In this document: piece by piece, positions 13,441 to 25,211 of the stretch
Layout of the letters: each line of letters begins with the position of its first letter
Numbering within the stretch: position 1 is the stretch's first letter
NCBI GenBank assembly: GCA_034687125.1
Contig: JAQGBZ010000188.1
Span: 1-64,000 of the forward strand
Origin: Neelides folsomi
Lineage: Eukaryota > Arthropoda > Collembola > Neelipleona > Neelidae
Direction: 5' to 3'
DNA length: 64,000 nt
The notes under the pieces: generated by a model
Seen by the model: only the letters and a program-made list of their open reading frames with translations
What the model was told of the DNA's origin: nothing
Databases searched by the model: none
Made by a program: the position numbers and the translations under genes

Positions 13441-15998
13441 TCATGGGAAATCAATAGTATCAAGATCAAAATAAATGTCATTTTCATTTGCTCCGCACTG
13501 TCTCTTGAACAGGTTATCATTGGCTCGAATCCATTTATTCGCCACTACATATATGTATTTATAAAACAAGTTAATTGAGCAGTTGTGAATCTAATGAATT
13601 TAAATTAACAAAAAATTTTCTTACCCCATTTTTCTCCATACAAAACTGGACATCCTCCATGGAGCATCAGTCTATTGATGGAAAAATCTTTGTTCAAATT
13701 ATACCAAAATATGGCTGATCCTTTTATCGGTTCTGCTGTAATTCCCAGTAGTGGGAACGCTGTCCAACCGCCAAGTTCAACATCTGACAACTACCAAATT
13801 ATAAATTTAATTGACCATTATTAAAAAAAATTTAAATGGAAATTTTAAAGAATTTCAATAGATTATTATACAGAAGTTTTGTAAATTAATAGTACATTAT
13901 GAATATTGTATGAATATTACATAAAACATGAATGTAGCAATTCGGTCTCCGAGTTCAAATTCCCTCTTATCAAGAGTATGAGATAGAATAGGTTCATGGA
14001 CTGCATCATAGTGAGGCTGAAGCAAAAAATCACTTAAATTAAATTACTGTCATTGGTTGCGTAAGATTAATGGGATTATTTTTTAACTTTTAGCGTACAG
14101 TGTAAAATCCTCCAGGGGGATAGTTTCCAATCTGTAGTTGTTCCGACGCGTTGGGCTTGTTCACCACGAGGCCGACGATGTGTTCAATGCGGACATTAAT
14201 ATAATTAAAAGGATCACCCGGGACATGATCGGAGAGCCAGGAAGAAGAAGATGTCCTATGAGAATCCTCAGTTCCCTCAATACCAACATCACTTGCCACT
14301 CGGGCTCTTCTCATCTTCGGCTCTGCATATTTCTTAATATTGTTCATTTCTGTGTCACTGAGGACATCGTAGAATTGAAGCACTGGAGGAAATTCGTTCA
14401 AAATTTCTACTTTCATTGGTCCTATGATGAAGAACGGGTCGCCTCTGTCATAGTAAAAGCACAAGAGACTCGCACGATCTTCTTCGCTCTGTTATTTAAA
14501 GTGTTAAAACAGTATTGTTATTATATTAATTTTTAAGCGTTTTTTAATTTAAAAATATAGTTAATAAATTAAATTCAATATTTGGCATATGGTTGGTTAA
14601 TGGCTATAGTTATTTTTTTAATATCGTAATTAAATATATGTTTTAATGATATAAAGTTTGAAATTACAATAAATGAATTCCCATTGCATAATTCTCCAAA
14701 TGCTTCAGATACAGCCAAATTAGATACTCTATCCATATTAGTGGTGTTGATGACAGTTAAATCAAATCTCATTCTTTCTCTTCGAGTAAATGTGATATCC
14801 TTTAGAGATGTGTTAAAGAAAAAAGGATTCTCTTCGGTTATCCATTTCTTTTCTAGAAAATCTTTGTCGTGCTAAGATGATCACAATAATTACAACTAGA
14901 TAATTTCAATTACTAAATATTACTATTTTTTACTGTTTTACTATTTTTGTGTGCTTACAGTTTCGATTGCATTATCCAACTTTTCTTGAAAATATGCCAA
15001 AAGAGTTTCATTGTGATCTCTCTCTCTTTTATACATTCTTATTGCTGTATCCATAAAGTCAATTCCAGTCGTGTAGAGTTTTTTTCTCATAGCATGATGA
15101 CCGAGAAGATAACAATCATTAGGTCGAAGCCCAGACTTTGTATTTGTGTTCAAAAACTTTCCTTTGGCAAACTTAATGAGAATTCATAAATGAGTATTAT
15201 GTTAAATGTCTAAAAGTAAATGAGTGAGAATTGGACAAAGGATTGAAATGAATAAAAGTAAATTACTTCTTCAACTTCAATCTGATAAATTTGTTGCAGC
15301 CGAATTGTTGAGACAATAGAGGCAGCAAAATGCTTAACTTTAGGAAATGGGAATTCACTTCTCAAAGTTTTCATTTCATTTTCAAAATCTACAAGTTTTG
15401 AAGGAACATACTTAGGTAGAAATTATGGTATTAAACGATATAGTTTATTAAGTAAAAATTAATGGTCAACCTGTTGCAGAAGTTTCGATTAATGACTCAA
15501 GCTCTGGTAATTTGAGAGCCATTCTCGCTATCATTCTGTATGAAAGCAAGGGATTTTTGGCTACATTTTCTTGAAGTCTAAAGTTTTCAAACTCGGAGAT
15601 ATTGAAAGACGCGTTTTCTTCTCCAAGATTGAAATCTGTAACATAGCTGAATAAAAGATAATTAAGTGGTAAAAGATAATTAAGTTAATTATTAGTTAAC
15701 TTTATTTATAGTGTTGTTTGAATTTAGAAACTTAATATTTTCAAAAATACCTTTTAATATATTTCAATATGTGTTCAGTACTTTCTGCGTAATCTAAAAG
15801 AGACTTGACGATTCTTTGTTCAAGCCCAACCAAATTCTTCAAATCAACTGATGATGAAGCGTAATCAGCGTTAAGATCTTTAGTCATATTATTTATTACT
15901 GATAATACTTCAGGTTGTATTATTTCTTCACATTTCACGTTTTTGACCAGAAGAATAAAGACGGTCAATTTTAAAAAGTCTATTAGAAATATATTCAT
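13441..15998 (-). CDS. P4HA: Collagen prolyl 4-hydroxylase subunit alpha
   Basis: Nine exons on the minus strand: 15998-15751, 15646-15471, 15388-15267, 15171-14959, 14871-14668, 14488-14099, 14016-13921, 13790-13625 and 13544-13441; 572 residues. It has a signal peptide (MNIFLIDFLKLTVFILLVKNVKC), an N-terminal dimerisation domain, a peptide-substrate-binding TPR-like domain (about residues 180-300, with CYLLGHHAMRKKLYTTG), and a C-terminal Fe(II)/2-oxoglutarate dioxygenase. The iron ligands are present (PHYD, H453 and D455; H527 in LHGGCPVLYGEKW), as is the 2-oxoglutarate lysine K537. The enzyme works in the ER lumen with protein disulphide isomerase as beta subunit, hydroxylating X-Pro-Gly. 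The exon 3 acceptor was chosen at TTGTAG because the nearby CTAAG site would break the frame. Which arthropod paralogue this is cannot be told. Confidence 0.93.
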
Positions 15999-17175
15999 TT
16001 TTTAAATACGTCTGTAAATCAATCCTTTTAGGATTTAAAATAAAATCAATTAACTGCGAAGTATAGCAGATCAATAAAGATCAATCTGATCAATCTATTT
16101 TAACTTTTTAGCAAATATCTATGCACATTTCCTCATTTGTCTTTCCCATTAGTTTAATTTTAAAATCATGTTTTCCTCCTTTCCATTTCATTCCATTCAT
16201 TTCTGCGTTCTCTCCATTATTCAATTTGTCAGTGTTTTTTGAATTATTTGAGGATTAACCTTTTAACCACCTTTCCGTTAACACATGAATCAACATTAAA
16301 TTCTTTTATTTGCCATCCGTTTACTTATTGGCGAATGTTTACTCTGCTGAAAACGTTGATTAAAAGACCATATATCTACATACACACATACATACCTACA
16401 TACATGCATAGATTCAGAGGTTTTTAATAAGAACAGGGTTTGTTTGTGTAAACTGTTATTTGTTAAATATTACTTGCATATGCCCACACGATGTACATAC
16501 CCCTCGTAGTATGTATTTTAATACTTTTACAATATCTTTTAACGTTATATAATTTTCAGATTCCATATATACCATATTTCTCCATTTCCCATATGATTAT
16601 AACGAGTATTGCCTTCTTATAAATGCATGATATCTTCTATTGATGCATCTTATTAATTATTAAACTAGATATATCGTACATTAGTGTCTTAGCAGTAGCA
16701 TACAAGTATTAACATTAGCCAAAATGTCTACTAAAACAGACTTGAACATAATCCGTCCACCCATAGAGTTTCTATTTAAGAGGTTTTGAGTTACTGCTAG
16801 CAAAATAAAGATCCAGGGAGTGAAAACAAACCATAACTGGAACATAAATCTATTTTTCAATTTTGAATTTAAGTTGAAAGTTGAAATAGACGTCACCTGC
16901 CCTTACCCTTCAGTTTTTCATTCATTTTTTCATCTTTTCAGTTCAACCCGTTAAATTCCTAATTTTAATTTTGACATAAAAAAATTTTTGCTCCAAAATT
17001 ACTTGAAGAGTTGGATGCAAGAGATGTTTGAAGTCGATGTTGAAAATTATTAAATGGGCAATTATTCAATATTTATATTATACATGAACACAGATTATAT
17101 TGAAGGTAGTAATTCGACAAATTAGCAAAGAAAGTTGAAATAAGCGAAGAAATGGTTTTATTATTAAAGAGAATT
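15999..17175. other. Intergenic, no supported gene
   Basis: AT-rich. It contains a short simple repeat of ACATACAT type near 16375-16410 and a minus-strand ORF at 16681-16896 with a hydrophobic middle. That ORF lacks a convincing start context or splice partners. It probably holds the P4H alpha promoter. Confidence 0.45.
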
Positions 17176-19462
17176 TTATAATTTTGGTTTAACGGTTTTC
17201 CACATGTCTGTGTTATGTTCTTTGCTCTTTTGTGGAATGTAAGCTTCTTCGTAGTGAATGCCAATGAGGTTTTCTGCATCTTCAGTTGAGTAGTCTCCGT
17301 ATATTTCCAGAAGAACTCCTGGTCTTTTTTCTTTAAAGGTCTTTATGCCTTCTTTAATCAGCCCTGTTGGTTTTTGAAGAGCCAAGTAAATCAATGTTTT
17401 GAACTTGTCAAGAAAGAATTCAAGATAGATGTAAGGGCTCTATATAAACCATACCATATTCATATATGATATACCATACTTACAGATATCTATACGTACA
17501 TTTTAAAGATTTTAAAGTATCAAAAATAAACTTATTGTAATGAATGTAATGTGTAAAGATTTCCTTATTTTTTCAAAGACTCTCATAAGTTTTCTCACCC
17601 AATCAATGGCAAAATGAGTTAAAGCCAATGAATTGTTAAATATTTGAAGGGAAACGAGACATGAAAAAGCATCCGAGAAGTTCCCGCAGAGCCGAAGTTT
17701 CTTCACTTCTAAAAATGTAAAGAATATGGTTATTACACCTATCAAGCGGATCATAAAGCCAAAGGGGGTCCCAGAACTCATAATTTGCGTTCAAAGTGAG
17801 TAAGAATAACGTGAAAGGGCGGAGATCCAGTGGAGACAAATGTCAAACTTGGGGCTCGCGAGATTCTTCACAGACAATTCCCTCAAATGAGCAAAAGACC
17901 CAATGTTCCTCCCATGGGCCATGAGCTCAAAGATCCGCTCAACTTTCAAGTCAGCTGGTTGGACTGTGATCTCCATGGTCTTTACGTTCGGGTAAGTGAA
18001 TCCGAGCGAAATGACTTCTCTCGGACTCAATGTGGAGAATTCTTTAACAAAAAGAGATTCGACGGTTTTGAACACGGCTCCGGATTTGAAGGCCTGAGTG
18101 TCGATTTCAAACTTTTTCCCTGATTCCTTCTCACGAGCCACGCTCAGTTCTCCCGCGTGGACGACTTCTTTGAGATTTGGAAGTTTGGAAGGGAACCAGG
18201 CCGGGATCTGTTTGTTATTGAGCCACAAGTCAAAGTCCAAATAGAGGGACTCGAGGGAGCACAGGAGAGGAAAACTCTTCCCCGACTTTTCACTAATCCA
18301 GCTGTCATCGGAAATGGCGAGACTCCGCACCGCTCCTTTGCCCATGTTGAGAAGAGCCAAATCACCCTTAGAGTCGCAAAGGTTCCACCTGGCTAAGAAC
18401 AAATTCTCTTGCCAGTATGAAATAATAGCCGGGACGAGGGCCGGACCGTGGTAGATCTGAGGAGACTCGGAAATGAAAAGTTTAACTTTGCGAGGGTCAA
18501 TTGGAAAAGATTCAATAGCTGATTTAATCGACGCGATTGTTTCATTTCATCCCAAAGCATTCCCAGATTTTGAAGATGGAGATCCTCTAGGACGACGGTG
18601 GAGCGAAGTAAAGCAATTGTTAAATTAAATCTCGACCAGGTGCGTCGTTTGGGTTTTTTATTGAACTCTTCGCTGCTGAGGATTTGGAGCATGAGAGCTC
18701 TTAATTTGGGAAATGGACAAATTCGACATTCTGGAGGGCGAAACACTTTGTCGTCCGCCTTGTAATATCTTAATAAAAGTTCGGTCAAATTAGGAGCTAA
18801 TGTATTCAAAACTGCGATGATTCTCTTAGGACTGATCAGTGTCGGGTGGAGGCCTTCGTTATCATTTCCAAAGATGAATAATGCCAAATTTAAAGATTTG
18901 GGAAGAATTTGCCACAAATTGCTCTTCTCTAACTCCTACAAAATGAATACAGATATCAATATCGTAATACATAATTGTAGGCTATATAAACTTTACATAG
19001 TGAGTTAAAGTTTTAATTTAATACAGAAATTTTAATTAACTTTTAAAGTTTAAATGAGATGAGTAAAAAATAGAGATTTACTTTAAAAGATACTATTGTT
19101 TTTATATGGATCTCATAGTCTTCAAAATACGTTGCATGTTTAGAATGAATCAATGCAATGAATCTCTTCATTCCGAATTTAGCAGCCTTTGGGAAAAACT
19201 CCTCATTCCAGAATAATTTGTATTCATCTACAAACTTTCTGTCTGATTCTTCTCTCCATGCTCTATTCAAACTCCGAGTGACTTCCAGATCTTCTCCACT
19301 TAATTCGGAAATTATTCTACTAATAATCTAAAAATGGCCATTGTTTTTATATATGCTTAATTTTATTTAAAAAATTATTAATAATTTGAATTAAATAGAT
19401 TTCAGAGTTGTAGTGTTCCTTACTTTGGGGATTTCATTCCAAGTCTGTAAATTAGAGTCCAT
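17176..19462 (-). pseudogene. F-box/leucine-rich-repeat gene with one frameshift
   Basis: Five exons on the minus strand: 19462-19424, 19327-19082, 18935-17811, 17708-17581 and 17439-17176. The start MDSNLQTWNEIP plus exon 2 (ISELSGEDLEVTRSLNRAWREE) is a clear F-box; LRR-like segments follow (for example LTELLLRYYKADDK, LEDLHLQNLG, VKKLRLCGNFSDAF). Near 18540 the frame slips by one base: the upstream frame runs into a stop at 18393, while the conserved-looking downstream frame (from about 18546 on) continues without upstream support. With that single slip the protein would be about 600 residues, and every other junction closes. F-box/LRR proteins are substrate adaptors of SCF ubiquitin ligases. 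It may be a young pseudogene, an allele, or an assembly indel. The donor of exon 3 (CAC then GTTATT) is weak. Confidence 0.6.
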
Positions 19463-21830
19463 TTTAAGCCAATAAATTATAACAATAAAAAATAAATAGA
19501 GTAACTAAAATTTTGTTATTCCCATTAATCCAATTTGTTCTTATCAAAAGAAATTATTTTCAATTTCAATTTTTCATTCGAATAATAGATAAAGGTACAA
19601 AAGTTTCTAAGTCAATGTTTTAATCCTTTTGATTAACTCTTCCGCGGTTCGAGTTGAACAGATTTGAACCGTAAAAGTTCAATATGAAATTCCTAATGAG
19701 CCCATATGTAAAGATAAACCACCGCAATATGACAAATCATAAATGCAACTCATCAATCTTGGGAGGAATTAAAAGAGTTGTTCTGAAAAGAGTTCCATCC
19801 AATCGCGTTAAATGAGAAAGAAAAGGACTGGGGGATTTGAAAGCACTTTCTTTGTACCTTGAGGAATTCACTTGTAAAATTGAATGATTTATGCATAATT
19901 TGGAGGATTAAAAGGGGGGATAAAAGATAATAAGCCGACCGAAGTAGAAATGAAGAGGGTTTGAATCAAAGTGATTTTCCTATCATTCTCCTCCTCCTGT
20001 CAGAAGGAACGAAGTGTCTGAATGTCTTCTCAAACTAAAGAGAAGAAGACCGAATATACATAAAGGGTAGTAGAAGTGAATGAGGATCTCCAGCTAAAAG
20101 CCCAATGACTCCTTTGCCGAAAGAAGGGGGGTACTTGGGCTTTTACATCACCACCAAAGGTATTTTCCTCCACTTCTTATCCTTTGTATCTCCTCATGTC
20201 TCTGTCAGGTGACGTGAAGGGGAGTCAAAGTCTATCTTTCAATTAATACATTTTTTCTTCCTCCCTTTTCATCTCATTCCAAATCCTTCAAATTCTTTTT
20301 ATTGATAAATCTCTCAAATGGATCCACATGAATCTAATCTCAGACCAATCAAGACAAACATTGGGCAGTTGGGAAAAAACAGATCTTTGGGTCGGAAGCA
20401 CTCTAATAACTCAGTAATAAGTATTCAAGACATGGAGTGAATGGGGCCCTTTGTGCGGAATCATAGGCCGTGTGGGTTGTGGAGAAAACATTGGTTTGGA
20501 AGGTGAAATGACGAAGTGATCAAAGGTAGGGGGATGAATTGTATCTGGAGATCTCAGGGCTTCGACTTCCTCAGTGGAGACTCCGTCGGGTGCTGTCAAT
20601 CTCAATCATTTCCTCCCTTGTAATTTTCTCGCTTTGAGATCTCAAATTTGTGGTTGGTCGGTTTTCCCCTATCGCCCTCACCATCAGTGAGGAAGAACCG
20701 ACAATGTGAGCGCCAAATGTCATATCCATTCTCTAACCCTTTTTTACCCCTAGTCCTCCAAATGCACTTATAGAGACATCAAGTTCGACTAATTGGAATT
20801 CTTCTCCAGGTGCTCACGGATCCTTCATAATTAATTATTAGCTCTTTCAATTTACAAATGAAGGAAAAGTCAAGTTGATTCAATGATGAATGTACGTGTG
20901 ATTATGAGTTATGAATTTATGAATGCATTTCCTGTTATTGGACACCGCAGATGTTAAATTTATACATTAAGATGAACTAGAATTAAACTGATCAAGAATG
21001 ATAATTCTACATATTTGTTATAATGCGGTATGAAATGGTTCAACAATCGAAGACCCATTATGCGTTCTAACAAGGCAAGGAATTTAGCTTCAGCTTGTGA
21101 ATAGATAAATCTCCTTCAGTTAAATATACTCTATGTCCATAACAGTTAAATGAGTATGATCAGATAACTGATAACATTATGATATGATGGTAATTTTAAT
21201 GCTGACATTGAGTATCAATTGTTTTTTATCGTTTTTGAACAAAATGCAAATTATTTTTTATTAAGAATGTAATCAAAACACATAAATGACTTGTTTAAAT
21301 TAAAAATAATGAAAACTTATGTAGATAGGTAGTAGGTATGTATTGTAAGTATACTACTGACTACTTATTTTTATGAGAGTTTAAACAAATTATACAAAAT
21401 TGTTTTTTGCTCGATATTTATCTGTAATCTAAGGTAGTATTTACCGAAGTAAACTGAATTACATTCATAGTTAAAATAATAATGTTGGTAATTTATTAAA
21501 ATCAATTAAAAAACGCAAAGTTTGGACTGACTTTTTACATAGAACTTATAATGAAGATTCGCTATTGTAGATGCCGAATCAGTAAATCTGGTAAACATGA
21601 AAAGTGTTAAGAAGTACAACAAAACAACTAATTAATTACTAATTAACATGAAGTTAAAATGATTTACATTCGATTTATAAGTATTATGACTAGTTATTTT
21701 AATACTTCCCTATTTCAAATACTTGTATTTAGTTTAATTTACATAATACTTATACAGTTAAACATACAATAGAACAGATATATGTATAATGGGCATTTAA
21801 GTATGAGATATGATTGGAGCGATTAAATAA
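19463..21830. other. Intergenic, 2.4 kb, no supported gene
   Basis: The stretch from about 19900 to 20800 is less AT-rich than its surroundings and has purine runs; it may be regulatory. A proline-rich minus-strand ORF at 20411-20605 has no ATG start and no splice partners, so I do not call it. The right half is AT-rich with GTAGGTAG-type simple sequence. Confidence 0.45.
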
Positions 21831-24800
21831 TTACACGACATGAACTTCAGTCCCTTCACTCTGTGACAAAGGGGAGGCTGAGATGGAGTCAACAGTTGAG
21901 TAGATATGGTCTTGAATGCTCGAGTTGGACGAGAACTTTGAGCTACAATAATTGGATTGTCTGTGGCCACAAGTGCGGAAAGTCCAATCTCCTCCTTGAG
22001 ATTGCCGATCGTCCTCTTGGATGTCTGCAAAGACGGAACGGAGCGAGAAATCATCGTCGCCTCTTATCACCTCCAGCTTTTGGCGGAGCTTTCTCCAGAA
22101 ATTTGGGTCAGCCCATGAAAGAATCGTGTCCCGTTGGGAAAACGGAATTCCGCTCACCTTCGCATCCTCCGTCTTTACACTTACAAAAATGAACTTTGAG
22201 AAGTATCTTATAGGGAAATGAGATTGAAAGAGGCGTGGGAAGTGATCCCTTAGGTCACTAGTGAGGAAGATCACAATTTTCCTTGACTCTCGCAGCGCCT
22301 CTTCGTTCACCCCATTTTTCTCGTCGAGATTGCCGTGAGCCAACCGCAATTTCCATTCATTGAGTCGAGGAACGAATTTCTTCATCACAAACTCCTTGTC
22401 TTTTGGCCCGTAAATGAGATAGGAGTCGAGGGGAAGTAAACCGCGGGTTGTGCAGAGAAATTTCCTTGTCAGGAAACCCCGGACTTCCCTCCGGAAAACA
22501 AGGAGGACAACAAAGGATAAGACGATAGATAAAGTTGATAAGATAAAGGCCCAAAACCCAGTTGCACTTTCCCTCCCCACAACTTCCAATTCACTTTCTT
22601 CCTCGCACTCAACCACAATTGTATATTGGGAGTCGGCGGCAAAGTTGTGGGCGAACTTGTTGAACTTTTCTGCAAACTCCTTCTGACACGACCAGGGGTT
22701 GTAAGCCAAATACAGATTTTTAATGTGCGAGAGATCCCACACGGCGTATTCCACAAGCAGATTGTTCGACAGCTGAAGTTTCTCCAAGTTCCGGAGGTTT
22801 GCAAAAGTTCGGAGTTCAATGCTATGAATTAAATTGTTTCCCAAATACAACTCACGGAGATTTTCCAATTCGGAGAATTCATGACCGTGGAGCTGAGTCA
22901 AATAATTATCATTTAAATGAAGGGCTTTGAGATGTCTCAATCCATTAAACGACCGATTCCCAATAATTTCCACACGGCTTCCATTAAGATAGAGAAAAAC
23001 AAGATTCCTTTTCCCGATAAAAATATGATTTTTTAAAACTTTCAGCTCGTTCCCGTCAAGATAAAGTTCTGTGACATCCATCGGGATCTTTTGAGGAACT
23101 TCGGTGAAGGTAAAAGAGCAATGGACAGAATTGAGATCCCATGCGGAATTGTGAAGGCAAGTGCAGTTTTCTGGGCAAAATTGTGAACAGTCACAAAAAT
23201 CAAAGTCACAACATTGACACAGAGCAAAGCAATGAGATTTGTAGACACAGAGGAAATTTCGAGTGTGGGAGAGTGGATGAGGGCCATATTCAGATTCGCA
23301 TGAGACGTTGTGAGGGTCCATAACGTTGGAGGAATTCCGAAGCCACTCTTGGGAGCAATCACATTGTAATTCATTTCCCCCTAGGAAGAGTTCCACTCGA
23401 GAAAGGCCCACTGGAACATTCTTTAATAAATTTGATCGAAGTTCGAGTCGTTGGAGGGAAAATGGAATTTTGGAGTTTGTGACAATTTCTTTGATTTCAT
23501 TACCGTTCGCCTTGAGAATCTCAATTCGCCTAAATTCCGATAAGTTGAGAGATGAAAGCTGATTGTTCGAGGTGTCGAGAACTCGTAGGGTCCTGGAATA
23601 AAAAGGGATTTGTGCCAGGGAGTTGAAGCTCATGTCGGCGTATTCAACCGAAGGAGAAAATCTCAATTCATCGAGTAAATTATGAGAAGCATTTACCCAC
23701 ATGAGAGAACTTGATTTCATGAGGTCTAAGACTTTGATCTCGTTCTTGTCAAGTCTCAATGCACGGAGGCCCAAACAGCTCAAACTCACATGCCCACTCA
23801 ATTTATTTTGCCCGATGTTGAGGACTCGGAGCTTGGAGAGGGAAGAACAAAAGGTTGGGGAAATTTCTTCAATTTTGTTCTCAATCAACCGAAGACCAAA
23901 CAAATTACTGAGACCTTCAAAGCTCCTGTTAGAAATTCGTACAATTTTGTTTTCTCCCAAATCGAGGGTTTTGAGATTCGATTGTGTCCCGAATTCCGGA
24001 ACTTGCTCAAGAGAATTCCCAGACAGATGGAGGTCAGCGAGGTTAAGGAGATCTTCATTTAATTCAAACTTGATCAGATTGTTGTGATCTAAATTGAGCT
24101 GAGCGAGACGAGGGAAAATGTTAGTGAGGAAGAAATGCTTCAGTCGGTTTTTGCTCAGATCTATCGACTCAAGGGATGGCAACGGGGCGAAGAGATTTTC
24201 CTCCCAAGACTCAATCTCATTCCCGTCTAAAAACAATTGCTGGAGCATGGGAAGCTTAAGATCCCTCAACATCTCTAATCTCCTCAAATGATTGAACGAT
24301 AATTTTAAAACTTTGAGCTTCGAGCAGCAGTTTTTCCTTCCATTTTCAACCCAGCTTATCAAATTATGACTCAAATCCAATTTGCTCAGATGTTTATTGA
24401 AGGAGTCGGAGAGCGGTGGCCAAGAAGTTATTAAATTATTCCTCATATTTAATTCCTCAAGACTTTCCATCTCATCAAAGGCAAGCGGATTAATTGAGGA
24501 AATCTCGTTGTTGGCAAGATCGAGAACTTTAAGGCTTTTGAGCTGGGAACCAAAACTAAAATTTTTTATTTCATTCCCAGACAATTTCAATTTTCTTAAA
24601 CTTTTCAATTCCAACAAGTTTTCCACTTCATTCAACTTATTTTGGCTCAAATCGAGGAACTCGAGTGTGTCACTGATTTCACAATCCTCGCCATTGGCAC
24701 TCAAAACCGTGAGTTGGTCAATTGAGTTAAACGACAAGTCAAGGGATTTAATCTTCAAATGACAGAGCCATTTTAAGTCAAAGGTCCCAGTCACATCATT

Positions 24801-25211
24801 CCGGCTCAAATTCAATGTCTCAAGTAAAGGGAACTTTAATTGAAAGTCGGAAGAGATCAAGCCAGAAATGAATTCTGAATCAGATACATTGTTGACACTC
24901 AAATTAACCACACTGAATGAACTGTTAAACAGATCAACATTTTGAAACAAGTCACAATTATTCACTTCAATTGACGGAATATTTGTATGGTTGAGAAGAA
25001 TTTCAAATTCAACTTTGTCAACTTTGTCCGGGCAGAATATTTTCAAACTCAAATATTCACTTTCATTCGTTCTGCCTAATTTAAGAAATTCTTCCGGACT
25101 GCATGCCAATGTCAAAGAAGAATTATGACACACACCTTCTATTGATCTTAAGAAACCAAGAGCAAAGAATATTATCAAATGTTTTTGGATTCCTCTTGGA
25201 TTGAAACCCAT
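21831..25211 (-). CDS. Toll: Toll receptor, multi-cysteine-cluster type, degenerate TIR
   Basis: Single-exon gene of 1126 residues. I chose the ATG at 25211 because it starts a signal peptide (GIQKHLIIFFALGFLRSIEG); the frame stays open for 42 more codons upstream. The large ectodomain has many LRRs (for example SLKVLDLANNEISSINPLAF), then a first LRRCT and a Toll-signature double cysteine cluster (SHCFALCQCCDFDFCDC, CPENCTC, about residues 615-690). About four more LRRs and a second cap follow. The transmembrane helix is at about 885-908 (GFWAFILSTLSIVLSFVVLL). The cytoplasmic part at about 927-1040 is TIR-like, with LDSYLIYG as box 1 and NFWRKLRQKL as box 3. The RDxxPG box 2 is absent (the region reads RLAHGNLDEKNGV). 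It probably acts at the plasma membrane, but signalling through MyD88-type adaptors is doubtful. Confidence 0.9.
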   Translation of the reverse strand: MGFNPRGIQKHLIIFFALGFLRSIEGVCHNSSLTLACSPEEFLKLGRTNESEYLSLKIFCPDKVDKVEFEILLNHTNIPSIEVNNCDLFQNVDLFNSSFSVVNLSVNNVSDSEFISGLISSDFQLKFPLLETLNLSRNDVTGTFDLKWLCHLKIKSLDLSFNSIDQLTVLSANGEDCEISDTLEFLDLSQNKLNEVENLLELKSLRKLKLSGNEIKNFSFGSQLKSLKVLDLANNEISSINPLAFDEMESLEELNMRNNLITSWPPLSDSFNKHLSKLDLSHNLISWVENGRKNCCSKLKVLKLSFNHLRRLEMLRDLKLPMLQQLFLDGNEIESWEENLFAPLPSLESIDLSKNRLKHFFLTNIFPRLAQLNLDHNNLIKFELNEDLLNLADLHLSGNSLEQVPEFGTQSNLKTLDLGENKIVRISNRSFEGLSNLFGLRLIENKIEEISPTFCSSLSKLRVLNIGQNKLSGHVSLSCLGLRALRLDKNEIKVLDLMKSSSLMWVNASHNLLDELRFSPSVEYADMSFNSLAQIPFYSRTLRVLDTSNNQLSSLNLSEFRRIEILKANGNEIKEIVTNSKIPFSLQRLELRSNLLKNVPVGLSRVELFLGGNELQCDCSQEWLRNSSNVMDPHNVSCESEYGPHPLSHTRNFLCVYKSHCFALCQCCDFDFCDCSQFCPENCTCLHNSAWDLNSVHCSFTFTEVPQKIPMDVTELYLDGNELKVLKNHIFIGKRNLVFLYLNGSRVEIIGNRSFNGLRHLKALHLNDNYLTQLHGHEFSELENLRELYLGNNLIHSIELRTFANLRNLEKLQLSNNLLVEYAVWDLSHIKNLYLAYNPWSCQKEFAEKFNKFAHNFAADSQYTIVVECEEESELEVVGRESATGFWAFILSTLSIVLSFVVLLVFRREVRGFLTRKFLCTTRGLLPLDSYLIYGPKDKEFVMKKFVPRLNEWKLRLAHGNLDEKNGVNEEALRESRKIVIFLTSDLRDHFPRLFQSHFPIRYFSKFIFVSVKTEDAKVSGIPFSQRDTILSWADPNFWRKLRQKLEVIRGDDDFSLRSVFADIQEDDRQSQGGDWTFRTCGHRQSNYCSSKFSSNSSIQDHIYSTVDSISASPLSQSEGTEVHVV

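Noticed and set aside
15391-15420. Frameshift in prolyl 4-hydroxylase alpha between exons 2 and 3
   Set aside because: Arises only if the CTAAG acceptor is used; the TTGTAG acceptor a few bases on restores the frame and fits the family alignment.
16681-16896. Minus-strand ORF with hydrophobic segment
   Set aside because: No promoter, no splice partners, AT-driven hydrophobicity.
17709-17810. Stop codon within the F-box gene near 17790
   Set aside because: It lies in a 102-base intron (GTTATT to TTTTAG) whose removal joins the LRR frame correctly.
20411-20605. Proline-rich minus-strand ORF
   Set aside because: No ATG start, no splice links; composition comes from a GC-richer intergenic block.
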